From: Letharia columbiana
Taxonomy: Eukaryota > Ascomycota > Lecanoromycetes > Lecanorales > Parmeliaceae
DNA length: 64,000 nucleotides
NCBI RefSeq assembly: GCF_014066305.1
Contig: NW_023501100.1
Coordinates: 36,001-100,000 of the forward strand
Reading direction: 5' to 3'
Positions 14,701 to 28,275 of this stretch are shown piece after piece (the first letter of the stretch is position 1; the number at the start of each line of letters is the position of its first letter). Made by a program: the position numbers and the translations under genes. The notes beneath the pieces are model-generated. The model did no database searches. It saw nothing but the letters and a program-made list of their open reading frames with translations, and had not been told where the DNA came from.

Positions 14701-16899
14701 AAAAATTTAAAATAAAGTAAAGAGAAGTTTAAATATTTCGAAAGAATAAATATTAAGAATATTAGATATATTAAAGAATAATAAAGTCTCTCTAAGACGT
14801 ATTAAAATTATTCGATATTAAGAATAAAATTTTTTACTATAAAGTCTAAGATAAGGTTATTTCTTTATAAGAGTTTAATATACTTATTTCTTAATTATTT
14901 AAGATATTAAGAAGATTATAAGTGCTTTAAATAATAGTTTTTCGAGTATACTTACTTCGCTTAGAGAGTTTCTTATCTTATAAAGAAGTTATATATAAGA
15001 AAGTTTCGAAGAATAATATCTTAAATTAATTATAATTTAGACGTTTCTTATCTAATTAAAGTCTTATTAAAATCTCTAGTATTATAATATATAAAGTTAT
15101 AAGTAATATTACTAGTATATATTTTAAATATAAAAATATAAGATAATATTAACTATTTCTTTCGATTCGCTAGTTATATAAATAGTTTAATATCTTATTT
15201 ATTTCTCAACTACTATTTATCGAAATCGTTTCGCTATTTCTTTTAAGCTCTTTAAAATCGATTTACTTATCTAATAAGCTTACTTAGAGATATAATAGCT
15301 TAACTTAATTTCTTATTAAAGCCTCTACTAACGCGTTTCTTTAAATTTATTTATTAATATAAATAAAATAAATAGATTAATCTTAGTTATAATATTAGAA
15401 TTAATATAAATATAATATTAATATAGATATATTAAATAAGATAACTAAGATATCGAATTATATAGATAAAAAGAAGATATAATATAATAGAGAATATCTT
15501 CGTTAAGGCTCGCTAGTTATAGAGCTAAGAGATATATTAAGAGTACGCTTATAATAATCTATTCTTTATTATCTTATTTTAAAGTCTTTTAATACGTATT
15601 AGATTCTAAATATTATTAAGAAGAAGCTTTTAAATAAGAGAAAGACGCTATCGAAGATTCTCTATTACGAGATTTATAATTAAATTTCTTTAATAATAAT
15701 TCTTTTAATAGCTTATATTCTTCTAGCTTATCTTTTAACTCTTATTTAAATTCTATTTAATCTTTAATAAGACTTATTAGCTATATCGCCGTATTATCTA
15801 TATATCTATAGAGCTTATATAATATAATTTAAATTCTATAAACTAGATTTATAATCGCTACGATACGACGTTATAAAAAGATAAAATAATTAAGTAATAC
15901 TATAATAGCGAAAAGACTAAAGTCGATATATCTAAAATAGATAAGATAGATAATATAGAATAAGATTATAAAGGTGTCGAAATGAGTATAAACGATTTAA
16001 TTAATTCTAGCGAGTATATTATTAATTAAATCCTTTACTCTTTAATATTAAAGACCTCGAATCTTATTAATAATAGTAAAGAATTTTATCGCTATAGCGT
16101 TTAGTATAATAATATAATCTTTATAGTCTTATAATAGATTATTATTAATTATTTAATAATCTTATATATATATTAAATTTAAAGAGTAATTACTACTTAT
16201 ATATCTACTCTAGCGTCTTTAAAAAACGAAAAATCGATATTTAATTAAATCTATATTATAAATAATATTTAAGATTAATTTATAATATAATATAACTTTC
16301 TCTTAGTCGCGTTTTTTATATTACTATTATTAGATATAGCTATTATAATTATATTAATTAAACGCTTTATTATAAAATAGCTATAAATCTTAAAAGTATT
16401 AATCTCTATATTAACGCTTTTAAATTAATATCTAAAAGACTAAAGATTAATTCGAATATATAAGACTATAAATTACTTTATAAAAATCTATAATATTATA
16501 GTTCGTATATTTATAATTATTCTATTTTAAATAAAGTCGCTATCGTTTAAAAGAATAATATTAATAATCTATTAAATATATCTAAGACTAGAGATATATT
16601 AATAGAAGCTCGAAGTAATAAGAGATTTAATATTTTATATTAATATTTAATCTATATATCTCTATATTATTCTCTTATTTTTTTATTTAATAAATAATTA
16701 TAATATAATAATATATTTAATATAGATATTATATTAAATAGAAGCTTTTTTATTTAGCGAAGTAGAAATAACGAAGTTATTCTATAAATTAGAGAAATTA
16801 TTAAATAAGATAATTCTAAATAAGTAACGCTTATCTTATATTATAGATCTATTTTATCTATTTCTTCTATTCTATTAATCGCTAACTTCTTATAAATAT
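14701..16899. other. RIP'd A/T-rich DNA, no readable gene
   Basis: Very A/T-rich and nearly free of CpA/TpG. I found no readable domain on either strand. It probably belongs to the 5' part of the Helitron that becomes readable downstream and/or to the gag end of the Ty3 element upstream, but the sequence does not let me assign it. Confidence 0.5.
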
Positions 16900-18388
16900 A
16901 TAATATAAAGTCGTCTTAGTAAGTTTAATCGTTTTCTTTATTACGATAAATTATTATAATATTTTATTTATAATATTTATATAACTATTAAAAGTAATAA
17001 ACTCTATTAATTAAAGATAAATTAGAAGATTATTTAAATTAATATCTATTAAGTAGTTATTAATACTTATATCGATAAAGCTATTATAGATAATTAGACT
17101 AATAAATAATATATTATTCTCTCTTTCTTCTATTAAGAAGATCTACGATTTATAAAATAACTTTATTAAAATATTATTATTCTATTTATTAAATTCGACT
17201 AACTAAATCTCTTTACGACTTTTATCTATAATTTAAAATAAATTAAGATTATTAAAAATCTTCTATTTAACGAATATATTATTAATTAATTTAATCTAAT
17301 TATTAAAATATTTAGATTAAAGTTAAAAACTTTTATAAATAATATTCTAAAGAAAAAGATATTAGATATATTCTTATTTTTCTTATCTTCTATTATAGTA
17401 TAATAATTCTCTTCTATTTAATTTAATAGAGTAGTTCTTTAAATAATATATTAATTAGATAATTAATATAGATTATAATTTCTAAAAATACTTCTAATAT
17501 AATATAATTTATTATATATTATAATTTCTATCGATTAGCTCTATAATATTATTTAATTTTTTTTTTATCTTTATAAGAGCGAAGTATAATTAATTAAAAT
17601 ATTAATTAGTTTTAATTCTAACTAATTTTATAAATAATAAATTAAGTTTTAATCTATATTTATATTATTAAATTTTAAAAATAAAACTTATTATATATCT
17701 ATATTCTTATTATTTTATATTTTAAAAATTAATTCTTTAGCGCTATTAAAATAAACGTCGCTATTAATATTAAGATTTCTAATTAAAATCTATTTTCTAA
17801 TCTCTATATAATTATTATTAAATATATACTCTATAAAAATTATAGCTAATATACTATTAATAGAATAGATATTATTTTATCTTATTAGAACTTAGATAAA
17901 AATATATATAATAAATAATTTTCGAAGAACTTTAACGATTATATTATCTTTAAATTAGATTTTAAATATTCTATATATCGTCGATATAGATTTATTAAGA
18001 TATTAAATAATAAATCTAAATAGAATTATTAGATAATACTCTATAGTCTTTATTTATTAATTAAATATAACGCTTATATTAATATAAAGATCTATATTAA
18101 TATTAAAGTTTATAAATATATTTTTAAATATATTTATAAGAGTAATAATTAAGTTAGTTTTTAAATAAAATATAAAAATAATATAAATTAAGACGATATA
18201 GATTTAAACTAGATAAATAAGATTTAAGAGTATTAAGATATATAATAAATAAGCTCTATAAAAGTCTATTAAAGAATTTTTAACTTTAAATTATATAATT
18301 ATAATTCTTCTATTAAATAATTATTTATTTATCTCTTAAATTAATAAAGTATAAGATTTAATAATAATAATAATAATCTATTTTATAT
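16900..18388 (+). mobile_element. Helitron Rep/helicase relic, 5' part (RIP'd)
   Basis: Plus-strand translation ignoring stops matches the conserved Helitron_like_N / Rep region. About 17,090-17,340 gives a degraded counterpart of the I-I-L-P-S-S-F block and ends in F-R-L-K-L-K-T-F-I-N-N-I-L-K-K. About 17,940-18,110 gives the well-known run Y-S-L-Y-L-L-I-K-Y-N-A-Y-I-N-I followed by K-Y-I-F-K-Y-I-Y-K, the counterpart of PYNPYLLLKYNAHINVEV...KYIYKGHD in Helitron transposases. The frame carries many RIP-type stops. It is interrupted at about 18,389 by an R-element and resumes at about 20,563. Its start is not defined. Confidence 0.7.
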
Positions 18389-20562
18389 AATTAATTAGTA
18401 TATATAAAAAGAATAAGATAGAGCTAAGCTTAAAAATCTTAAATTTATATATATAGTTAATTATTAATTTAGAGTTAATTATGATCTTTTAACTAGACTA
18501 ACTAAGTTAGCGCGCTATCTCTCTCGAGCTCTCTTATTAAGAATTTATATATAAAAAATTTATACTCTAAAATAACTAGCTTTCTATAAATACTATTTCT
18601 TTATAATTTCGTAAATTATAGAACTCGATATACGCTTTCTAACGCTATAAAAATAATGAAGTTTAATCTACTATTAGTAAATTAAATAAATATTTAAATA
18701 TAATAGTTATAATATTTATATTAGACGCGTTCGAGATCGAATAATAATTCTTTTATCTATCTATTATTTTTTATTATTCTATTAATTCTATTAATTCTAT
18801 TAATTCTATTAATTCTACTAATATAAATATAATCGTCTTCGATATCTCTCGTTTAATTAAAGCCCCTTATTAACGCTTTTAGATTATCTCTCGGCCAATT
18901 TATTATTACTAGTAATCGAGATTATAAGTAAGCTTAATAGCTATCTACTACTACTTATAAACGCGTTAAAAGATTCTTAAAAAGAGCTCGAACGAATATA
19001 TTCTCCTCTATATACTTCTTTTAAGTTAGCGATAGATAAGTTAAACTAATATTTAAATATTATAATTATATTAAACGCGTTTTAACGTTATATACTCTCT
19101 ACGATTTTATATTAAATTATTATTTAGTAAGCGAAGAATATTACTATAATTTAGTCTATTATCTCTACTATATTAAGAAGTAAGAGAAGAAACTATAATA
19201 AATAAATGCGGAGAATACTATAAAGAAACTAAGCGGTAATAAGATTATTATTATTAAGAATACGTTAGCTTTTCAAGATCTCACGTTATATACTCTCTAT
19301 GATTTCGTATTAAATTATTACTTAGTAAGCGAAGAATACTATTATAACTTAATTATTTTATATTAAATTATTACTTAGTAAGCGAAGAATATTATTATAA
19401 CTTAATTTATTATCTCTACTATATTAAGAAGTAAGAGAAGAAATTATAATTAATAAATATAAAGAATATTACGAAGAAATTAAGCGGTAATAAGACTATT
19501 ATTATTAAGAATACAATTTAGCTCTTTAAGATTCTACGTTATATTAGTTATTTATTTAATTAATTACTTAGCTAGTTATCTTAGCTAATTACTTAATCTA
19601 ATACTCTAATAAATAAGAAGTAAAAGAAGGAATTATAATAGGTAAATATAAAGAATATTACGGAGAAATTAAGCGATAATAAGATTCTTAATATTAAGAA
19701 TATAATTTAGCTCTCTAAGATCTCATATTATATACTCTTTATAATTTTATATTAAATTATTACTTAATAAGCGAAGAATACTATTATAATTTAATTTATT
19801 ATTCTTATTATATTAAGAAGTAAGAGAAGAAATTATAATAGATAAATATAAAGAATATTACGAAGAATACTATAAAGAATATTACGAAGAAATTAAGCGA
19901 TAATAAGACTTCTAATATTAAGAATACGACTTAGCTCTTTAAAATCCCATATTATATACTCTCTACGATTCTATATTAAATTATTACTTAGTAAGCGAAG
20001 AATATTACTATAATTTAGCTTATTATCTCTACTATATTAAGAAGTAAGAGGAGAAACTATAATAGATAAATACGAAGAATATTACGAAGAAACTAAGCGG
20101 TAATAAGATTATTATTATTAAGAATACGGCTTAGCTCTCTAAGATTCCATCTTATATACTCTCTACGATTTTATATTAAATTATTACTTCGAAACGATAT
20201 ATATTTAGACGAATTAAAATCATTCGATGTCTTACTCTAATAGCTATTTTATTATTTAAAAGATTTTACTACGATAGAAGATAATATGAAATTTACACCA
20301 CTAATTAGCATATTATCTTTATTTCTTTTCGATATTTCGATACTTCTTATTATAAGAATATAACCTTTCTCTATTTTTTATAGATAATTATTACGAATTA
20401 ATTCTTTATACTTAATATACCTTTCTAATTAGATCTTAGCGCGCCTCTCTTCGTATATATATATTTATATATAGATTAAAAACGTATAGTAAGCGATTAG
20501 AGTTCGATTTAACTTAGAAAAATTCAACTTTATAAATTTAATTCATAGACCTTTACTTATAT
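18389..20562 (+). mobile_element. R-element copy A, full length, inserted in the Helitron
   Basis: Complete copy of about 2.17 kb. The 5' motif TATATAAAAAGAATAAGATA is followed by the conserved 5' segment with its hairpin (about 18,600), the tandem (CTATTAATT)n stretch (about 18,780-18,815), minisatellite modules (about 19,080-20,180) and the 3' segment. It ends ATTCATAGACCTTTACTTATA, the RIP'd form of the palindrome preserved at 63,953-63,971. Both flanks are Helitron Rep sequence, so the two ends can be placed to within a few bases. TATATA lies at both junctions and could be a target-site duplication. Confidence 0.8.
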
Positions 20563-21120
20563 AGAATATAAACGCTAGATTAAGCTAATAATCTTCTTCT
20601 AATTAAATTAATAGTATTAATAGAAAAGACGAATAGAAAATCTCTTTTATATCGATTTATTAATATAATATATTTAAAAAAAGAATAAGTAAGATATATT
20701 TAAATAAAGTTTACGTTAGAGGAATTAAATATTATTATAAGAATATATTATATTAATTTAAATATATAAAAAACTCTTCTATTTATAATATCTTCTTTTA
20801 AATATATTAAATTCTATATTTTTTAAGGACTTATATATAATAATATAGTAATTTTTTTTTCTATTATAATATTTATATAGCGAGAAACTTATATTATAAT
20901 AATATTAAATAAAATTAAATATTAAATAAAGTAGTAATTTAAAAGAGAGAATACTATTTATAAGATTTTTTTATAATAATTCTACTATAATATAAGCTCG
21001 ATAATTCTCTAAATTTATAAAATAACTATATTATAAATTAAGATATATAGATAACTTTTTTTTTTTATTAAATAGAAATACTTTAAGTATAATATAAATA
21101 GCTTATTATGTTAATAATAA
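20563..21120 (+). mobile_element. Helitron relic, continuation after R-element copy A
   Basis: Plus-strand translation resumes Helitron-specific sequence. About 20,680-20,810 corresponds to the conserved GERYYLRTLLxxxKGxxSFED block (seen as G-I-K-Y-Y-Y-K-N-I-L-Y, then F-K-Y-I-K-N-S-S), then F-L-R-T-Y-I (TFREACIARGLL region). Near 20,960-21,040 it matches the LRxLFAxLLLF...LW block. The expected SF1 helicase domain (P-loop, DEAD-like box) cannot be found downstream. Frame and order agree with the part before 18,389. Confidence 0.65.
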
Positions 21121-22715
21121 TATTTAAAATATTATAACTTTTTTAAATATAGTATTTCTTTTTTATATACTAAAACTTTTCGCGTTAGATATATTTTTTC
21201 TTAATAATTTCTTTAATAAATTAAAGTATTTTAAATTATAGAATAAAAAGATTATCGCGTTAACGATAATTTTAAAATATTATAATTTTTTTAATATAAT
21301 ATTCTTTTTTTAGCTATTAAAACTTTTCGCGCTAGATATATTTTTTCTTTTTTTATTTATAAATAATTTAATTCTTCTTTTATACTTTATATATATTTCT
21401 TAATTAATACTTATTATTCTTTATTTAAATTATCTAATAATCTTATTTATATTCTTTAAACTTAATATTATACCTTTTCTCTATTAAATAATATATAATA
21501 TAAATAAATTATTATCGAAGACTTTTATTTTTATTTAATTTAAATTTATTTAAAAAAAAAATTAACTCTATAAAGAATATTAGTCTTATTATTAAATTTA
21601 ATCTATTCGCGATTTAATAAAATTATAAATAATATTATATTAATAGTCGAAATTAACTTCTACGCGAAGTATATAATTATTAAATTAATATTTAAAATTA
21701 AATATAAATAAGTTTTAATAATAATTAAATTATTATAATTAATATTATTTAAAACGTAATCTCTTATTTTAATAGCTAACTCTTCTTTCTTAATAACTAT
21801 AAAAATATTAATAAAATTATATTTTAGAATATTATATTATAAAGAGTATAAAATAATTCTAAGATAGCTATTATTATAGCTTTATCTAATATTATCTTTA
21901 TTCTTCTTTAAAATAATATTATTATTTATTCTCGCTTTAAGATTTCTCTTATTATTATTATTTAATTTAATTATAATATATTAATAGAGTTTAATTTAAC
22001 TTAGTTATTAAAGATAATTAAGCTTATTTTCTAAAATAAGATCTTTATATCTATAATATCGAGATTATTAATTATATACTTTAAGATATTTAAAAAAATC
22101 TTACTTCTTTTAATAATATAGTTATATACTTTTATAATAACTTTTATTAAATTCTTTTAATTATTAAGAGTATTAAGTTAAATTATATCGCTTAAACTAC
22201 GTTAAAAGCGTTTTATCTTTAAAATTATATTTAAATTCTTAAATTAATAAAAAATATAAGACTTTAAAATTTTAATTTTATTAATTAAGATTAGATTAAT
22301 ATAAAGAAATTCGCTTAAAGACTATTAGATATAAATAATAATATCTTAATAAGCTTTAAAAAATAAGAAGTTATTAATTAATCTATTAAATAGTTATTAA
22401 ATAACTTTATTATTTAACTAATTAATACTATTTATAATAATCTTAACTTATATTAAATAGCTAATTTCTATATATTTAAAATAATTCTTTATACTCTTAA
22501 TAAGAATATTACTCGATTTAATAATTAAGTTCTTAATAAGTTTTTTAAAATTAAGATTATTTATAAAAGTAGAAATTAAGTCGTTAATAAAGAAGATAGC
22601 TTTCTTCTATTTACTAAAATAATAAATATCTTTAAATTAATCTCGCTTTTACTTTATTATTTAAAGTTAAAATAAAATTATATAATAATATTATTAAGAA
22701 ATTTAAAGTAGCGTA
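21121..22715. other. RIP'd A/T-rich DNA with a direct duplication
   Basis: No readable coding trace. A direct duplication of about 80 bp occurs at about 21,130-21,212 and 21,260-21,342: both copies contain AAAATATTATAA, then CTTTTCGCG(T/C)TAGATATA followed by TTTTTTCTT. They differ mainly at RIP-type positions and are spaced about 130 bp apart. The remainder is unassigned. Confidence 0.5.
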
Positions 22716-24980
22716 TAAATCTATTAATATATATAAAAGAATAAGATAGAGCTAAGCTAGAAAATCTTAAATTTATATATATAGCCAATTATTAATTTAG
22801 AATTACTACGTTCTTTAATTAAATCGACTAAGTTAACTCGATAGCCCTCTCGCGTTTTCTTATTAAAAATTTATATATAGAAATCTTATATTTTAAGATA
22901 CTTAGCTTACGATATATATAGTTACTTTATAATTTCTCAAATTATAAAGCTCCCTTTACGCTTTCTAACGCTATAAAAATTATAAAGTTTAATCTACTAT
23001 TAGTAAATTAAATAGATATTTAAATATAATAATTATAATAGTTATATTAGACGCGTTCGAGATCGAATAATAATAATTCTATTATCTATTTATTATTCTT
23101 TTACTATTCTATTAATTCTATTAATTTCATTAACGTCTTCGATATTCCTCGCTTAAAGATTACTTTAGATATATATACTCCTTTTACTTATTTCTTAGAG
23201 TCTCTATTAACGTTCTTAGATTATCTCTTAGCGAATCTATTACTACTAATAATCGAGGTCGTAAGCGAGTTTAATAACTATCTACTACTACTTATAAACG
23301 TATTAAAAGACTCTTAAAAAGAGCTCGAACGAATATATTCTCTTCTATATACTTCTTTTAAATTAGTAATAGATAAGTTAAACTAATATTCAAATATTAT
23401 AATTATATTAAACGCGTTCGAGATCGAATAATAATCCTTTTATCTATTTATATAACTATTCTTCTTTTATTATTCTATTAATTCTATTAATTCTATTAAT
23501 TTCATTAATATAAATATATTTACTCTCGATACTCTCGTACTTAGTTAAATAAGAGAAGGATCTATAATAGGCGAATATAAAGAATACTACGAAGAATATT
23601 ATAGAGATAGTTATTAGTAATAGTAATATAATAAACTTACTCTTTACGATCTTATATTAATCTATTTAGCTAATATAAGAGAAGTTAATATAATAAGCGA
23701 ATACGGAGAATATTACGAAGAAATTAAGTAATAATAAGACTCTTAGCACTAAGAACACGGCTTAGCTCTTCAAGATCTCACGTTATATACTCTCTACGAT
23801 TTTATATTAAATTATTACTTAGTAAGCGTTATTAGCTAGTTACTTAGTTATTTACTTAATTAGCTACTTAGCTAGTTACTTAGTCTAATACTCTATAAGA
23901 GAAGAAGTAAAAGAAGAAACTATAATAGGTAAATGCGGAGAATACTACGGAGAATACTACGGAGAATACTACGGAGAAATTAAGCGGTAATAAGGCCACC
24001 ATCGTTAAGAACACGGCTCAACTCTTTAAGATCCCACGTTATATACTCTCTACGATTTTATATTAAATCATTACTTAGTAAGCGAAGAATATTACTATAA
24101 CTTAATTTATTATCTCTACTATATTAAGAAGTAAGAGAAGAAACTATAATAAGTAAATACGGAGAATATTACGGAGAAACTAAGCGGTAATAAGATTATT
24201 AGCACTAAGAACGTGACTTAGCTCTTCAAGATCCCACGTTATATACTCTCTACGATTTCACATTAAATTATTACTTAGTAAGCGGAGAATATCACTATAA
24301 CTTAGTTTATTATCCTTACTACATTAAGAAGTAAGAGAAGAAACTATAATAGGCAAATACGGAGAATACTATGGAGAAATCAAGCGGTAATAAAGCTATT
24401 ATCGTTAAGAACACGGCTTAGCTCTTTAAGATCCCACGTTATATACTCTCTACGATTTCATATTAAATTATTACTTAGTAAGCGGAGAATACTACTATAA
24501 CTTAGTCTATTATTTCTACTATATTAATATAATATATTACTATAATAATATTATAAGAGAAAGATCTACTACGACGTTTATAATTAATTAAGTCTCTATA
24601 GACGAAATATCGAATAATATATATTTAGACGAATTAAAGCTATTTTATTATTCGAAAGATTTTACTACGGTAGAAGATATTATAGAATTCATACTACTAA
24701 TTAACACGTTATCTCTATTTCTTTTCGATATTTTAATACTTCTTATTATAAGAATATAATCTTTCTCTATTTTTTATAGGTAATTATTATAGATTAATTC
24801 TCTATACTCGATATACCTTTCTAATTAGGCCTTAGCGCGCCTCTCTTTATAAATATATATTTATATATAAGTCGAAAACGTATAGTAAGCGATTAGAGTT
24901 CGATTTAACTTAGAACTAAGACTAAAATTCGATTTAACTTAGAAAAATTCAACTCTATAAATTTAATTCATAGGTTTTTA
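22716..24980 (+). mobile_element. R-element copy B, full length (about 2.26 kb)
   Basis: Same architecture as copy A: 5' motif at about 22,730, hairpin at about 22,930, (CTATTAATT)n at about 23,100-23,135 and 23,470-23,500, minisatellite modules 23,560-24,530, conserved 3' segment, and end ATTCATAGGTTTTTACTTATA. The modules at 23,740-24,500 are less eroded than in other copies (intact CACGG, GATCCCACG and GCGGAG words), so RIP intensity varies inside one copy. It is joined directly to copy C. Confidence 0.8.
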
Positions 24981-25721
24981 CTTATATAATAGAATAAGAT
25001 AGAGCTAAGCTTAAAAATCTTAAATTTATATATATAGTTAATTATAAATTTAAGTTCGCTACGCTCTTTAATTAGATCGACTAAGTTAGCTCGTTAACTC
25101 TCTTATCTCTCTCTTATTAAAATTTATATATAAAAGTTTTATACTTTAAAGTACTCAGCTTACGATATATATAATTACTTTATAATTTCTTAAATTATAA
25201 AGCTCGCTTTACGCTTTCTAACGCTATAAAAATTATAAAGTTTAATCTACTATTAGTAGATTAAATAAATATTTAAATATAATAATTATAGTAGTTATAT
25301 TAAACGCGTTCGAAATCGAATAATAATTCTTTTATCTATTTATATAATTATTCTTCTTTTACTATTCTATTAATTCTATTAATTCTATTAATTCTATTAA
25401 TTTTACTAATATAAATATAATTATCTTCGATATTTCTTATCTAATTAGAGCTTCTTACTAACGCCTCTAGACTATTTCTTAATAAATTCGCTATTATTAG
25501 TAATCGAGGCTATAAGCGAGCTTAATAAGTATTTACTACTACTTATAAACGCGTTAGAAAACTCTTAAAAAGAGTCTAAACGAATATATTTTCCTTTATA
25601 TACTTCTCTTAAATCAGCGATAAGTAAGTTAAATTAATATTTAAATATTATAATTATATTAAACGCGTTCGAAATCGAATAATAATCCTTTTATCTATTT
25701 ATATAATTATTCTTCTTTTAT

Positions 25722-25856
25722 TATTCTATTAATTCTATTAATTCTATTAATTCTATTAATTCTATTAATTCTATTAATTCTATTAATTCTATTAATTCTA
25801 TTAATTCTATTAATTCTATTAATTCTATTAATTCTATTAATTCTATTAATTCCACT
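25722..25856. repeat. (CTATTAATT)n microsatellite, about 14-15 units
   Basis: Perfect 9-bp tandem repeat inside R-element copy C. Other R-element copies carry 2-5 units at the same place (for example 18,780-18,815 and 25,370-25,410), so it expanded in this copy. Its purity compared with the surrounding RIP'd sequence suggests recent slippage expansion, or ongoing slippage after RIP. Confidence 0.95.
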
Positions 25857-27227
25857 AATATAAATATATTTATTCTCGATATTCTCGTATTTAATTAAAT
25901 AAGAGAAGAATCTATAATAGACGAATATAAAGAATACTATAAAGAATATTATAGAGATAGTTATTAGCAGTAGTAATATAATAGATCTACTCTTTATAAT
26001 CTTATATTAATTTATTTAGTTAATATAAGAGAAGTTATTATAGTAGACGAATACGAAGAATACTATAAAGAAATTAAGCGATAATAAGACTCTTAGTATT
26101 AAGAATAAACTTAGCTCTCTAAGATTTCACGTTATATACTCTCTACGATTTTATATTAAATTATTACTTAATAAGCGAAGAATATTATTATAACTTAATT
26201 ATTTTATATTAAATTATTATTTAATAAGCGAAGAATACTACTATAACTTAGTTTATTATCTCTACTATATTAAGAAGTAAGAGAAGAAACTATAATAGAT
26301 AAATATAAAGAATATTACGAAGAAATTAAGCGGTAATAAGATTATTATCGTTAAGAATACGACTTAGCTCTTTAAGATTTCACGTTATATTAGTTATTTA
26401 CTTAGTTAGCTACTTAGCTAGTTACTTAATCTAATACTTTATAAGAGAAAGAGTAAGAGAAGAAACTATAATAGGTAAATATAAAGAATACTACGAAGAA
26501 ACTAAGCGGTAATAAGATTATTATTATTAAGAACACGGCTTAGCTCTTTAAGATCTCACGTTATATACTCTCTATAATTTTATATTAAATTATTACTTAA
26601 TAAGCGAAGAATACTACTATAATTTAATCTATTATCCTTACTATATTAAAAAGTAAGAGAAAAAACTATAATAGATAAATACGAAAAATACTACGAAGAA
26701 TATAGTCTTTAACGAAGTCTAATAATCGTTTAGACGCGGCTAAACGATAACTCACGCTAAGCCCGACTCTAAGCTCTACCCCCTATTATTAAATATCGAA
26801 ATTCGATATTTTCGCTTTATAAATAGAAGAATATTATAATAGTACCCTCTATAGAACCTTCGTAGAACCCCTATAGAGCTCCGTAGAGAACTCGTTATCG
26901 AGCTTCGAAGTTAGATACTCCTATTTAAATCTAAATATAAATCTTTATAAGAGTATTGCTAATAATTTATAAAAGCGCGAAGCGCGAATTTTTCGCGAAC
27001 TTTTATTATAGCGAAAAATTCGAGTTTTAGAGATAATTACTACTATTAAGAGAATAGTTATTAACTTATATTAAATATATTCTTTATATATATAAATTTA
27101 GCTAATAAATACGATAAACTTAAATTTAAAATTATCTAATAATTATTCGAGACGATTACCCTTAATAAAAATTTAAGCGACTCGAAATTTTCGATTTTTT
27201 TTATTCGAAATTATCGTAGAGATACGA

Positions 27228-27300
27228 ACGATAATTTCGAACGATAATTTCGAATAATAATTTCGAATAATAATTTCGAACGATAATTTCGAGAAAAAAA
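27228..27300. repeat. 15-bp tandem repeat (CGAACGATAATTT type)
   Basis: Five units of TTTCGAACGATAA / TTTCGAATAATAA spaced about 15 bp, inside the nested TIR element. The alternating ACG/ATA variants look like C-to-T changes in some units. Confidence 0.8.
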
Positions 27301-27689
27301 AATCTAAATTCTCTAGAAGTAAATATTAATAACTATTTTATATATTTATATATATATAAAATAATAATTCTTTTCTTTATTAATATACTTACTTATTTTT
27401 ATTTATTTTTTATTTTTATTTATTTTTTATTTTTATTAATTTATTATTTTCTTTTATTTTAAAATATATATAAAGATACTATAAAATTAAATCTACTTTT
27501 TTATTTTAATTTTATATTTTAAAGCTTTTTTTCTTTATTATATAAAATATCATAATCTATTATATAAAATATTTTTTTTTTAAAAATATCTATAATTTAT
27601 AAATATTATAAATATTATTTTTTTAAATAAATTTAATAACTTAGTTATTTATTATATTTTTATTATATATAATTTTTTTATAATAAATT

Positions 27690-28275
27690 TATAAATAATT
27701 CGAAAAATTCGAGATATTTCTATAAAAACTCGAAATTTTCGAAATTTATAAATACTTTTAAATCTTCGTTATAACTTTATAATTATCTTAAAATTTTCGA
27801 AATAATTCTATTATTATTAATTCGAAATTTTCGTAATAATTCTATTATTAATTTAAAAATTTTAAAAATTTTAAGACTTTAAAAGATAATTCGAAATTTT
27901 CGCGATAATTCTATAATTAACTTAAAATAATTTTAAAAATACTATTATTAATTTAAAAATTTCGAAAATTTCGAGACTTTAAAAGATAATTCGAAATTTT
28001 CGCGATAATTCTATTATTATTAACTTGAAATTTCGAGACTTTAAAAGATAATTCGAGATTCTCGCGATAGTTCTATAATTAATTTAAAATACTATTAAAA
28101 ATACTATTATTAATTTAAAAAATTTTAAAATTTTAAGACTCTAAGAGATAATTCGAAATTTTCGCGATAATTCTATTATTATTAACTCGAAATTTTCGAG
28201 ACTTTAAAAGATAATTCGAAATTTTCGCGATAGTTCTATAATTAATCTAAAATAATCTTAAAAATACTTCGAAAT
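27690..28275. repeat. Diverged minisatellite with TTCGAAATTTTCGCGATAA core
   Basis: The core (AATTCGAAATTTTCGCGATAA or close variants), often with GACTTTAAAAGATAATTCG, recurs at about 27,870, 27,985, 28,045, 28,150 and 28,210, spaced roughly 60-115 bp. It fills the right third of the nested TIR element. The words are self-complementary (TTCGAA), so strong local hairpins are possible. Confidence 0.8.

Noticed and set aside
9330..18720. Large DNA transposon bounded by the inverted R-element 5' ends
   Set aside because: The interior is a minus-strand Ty3 element plus a plus-strand Helitron, and R-elements occur independently elsewhere; the inverted ends are separate insertions.
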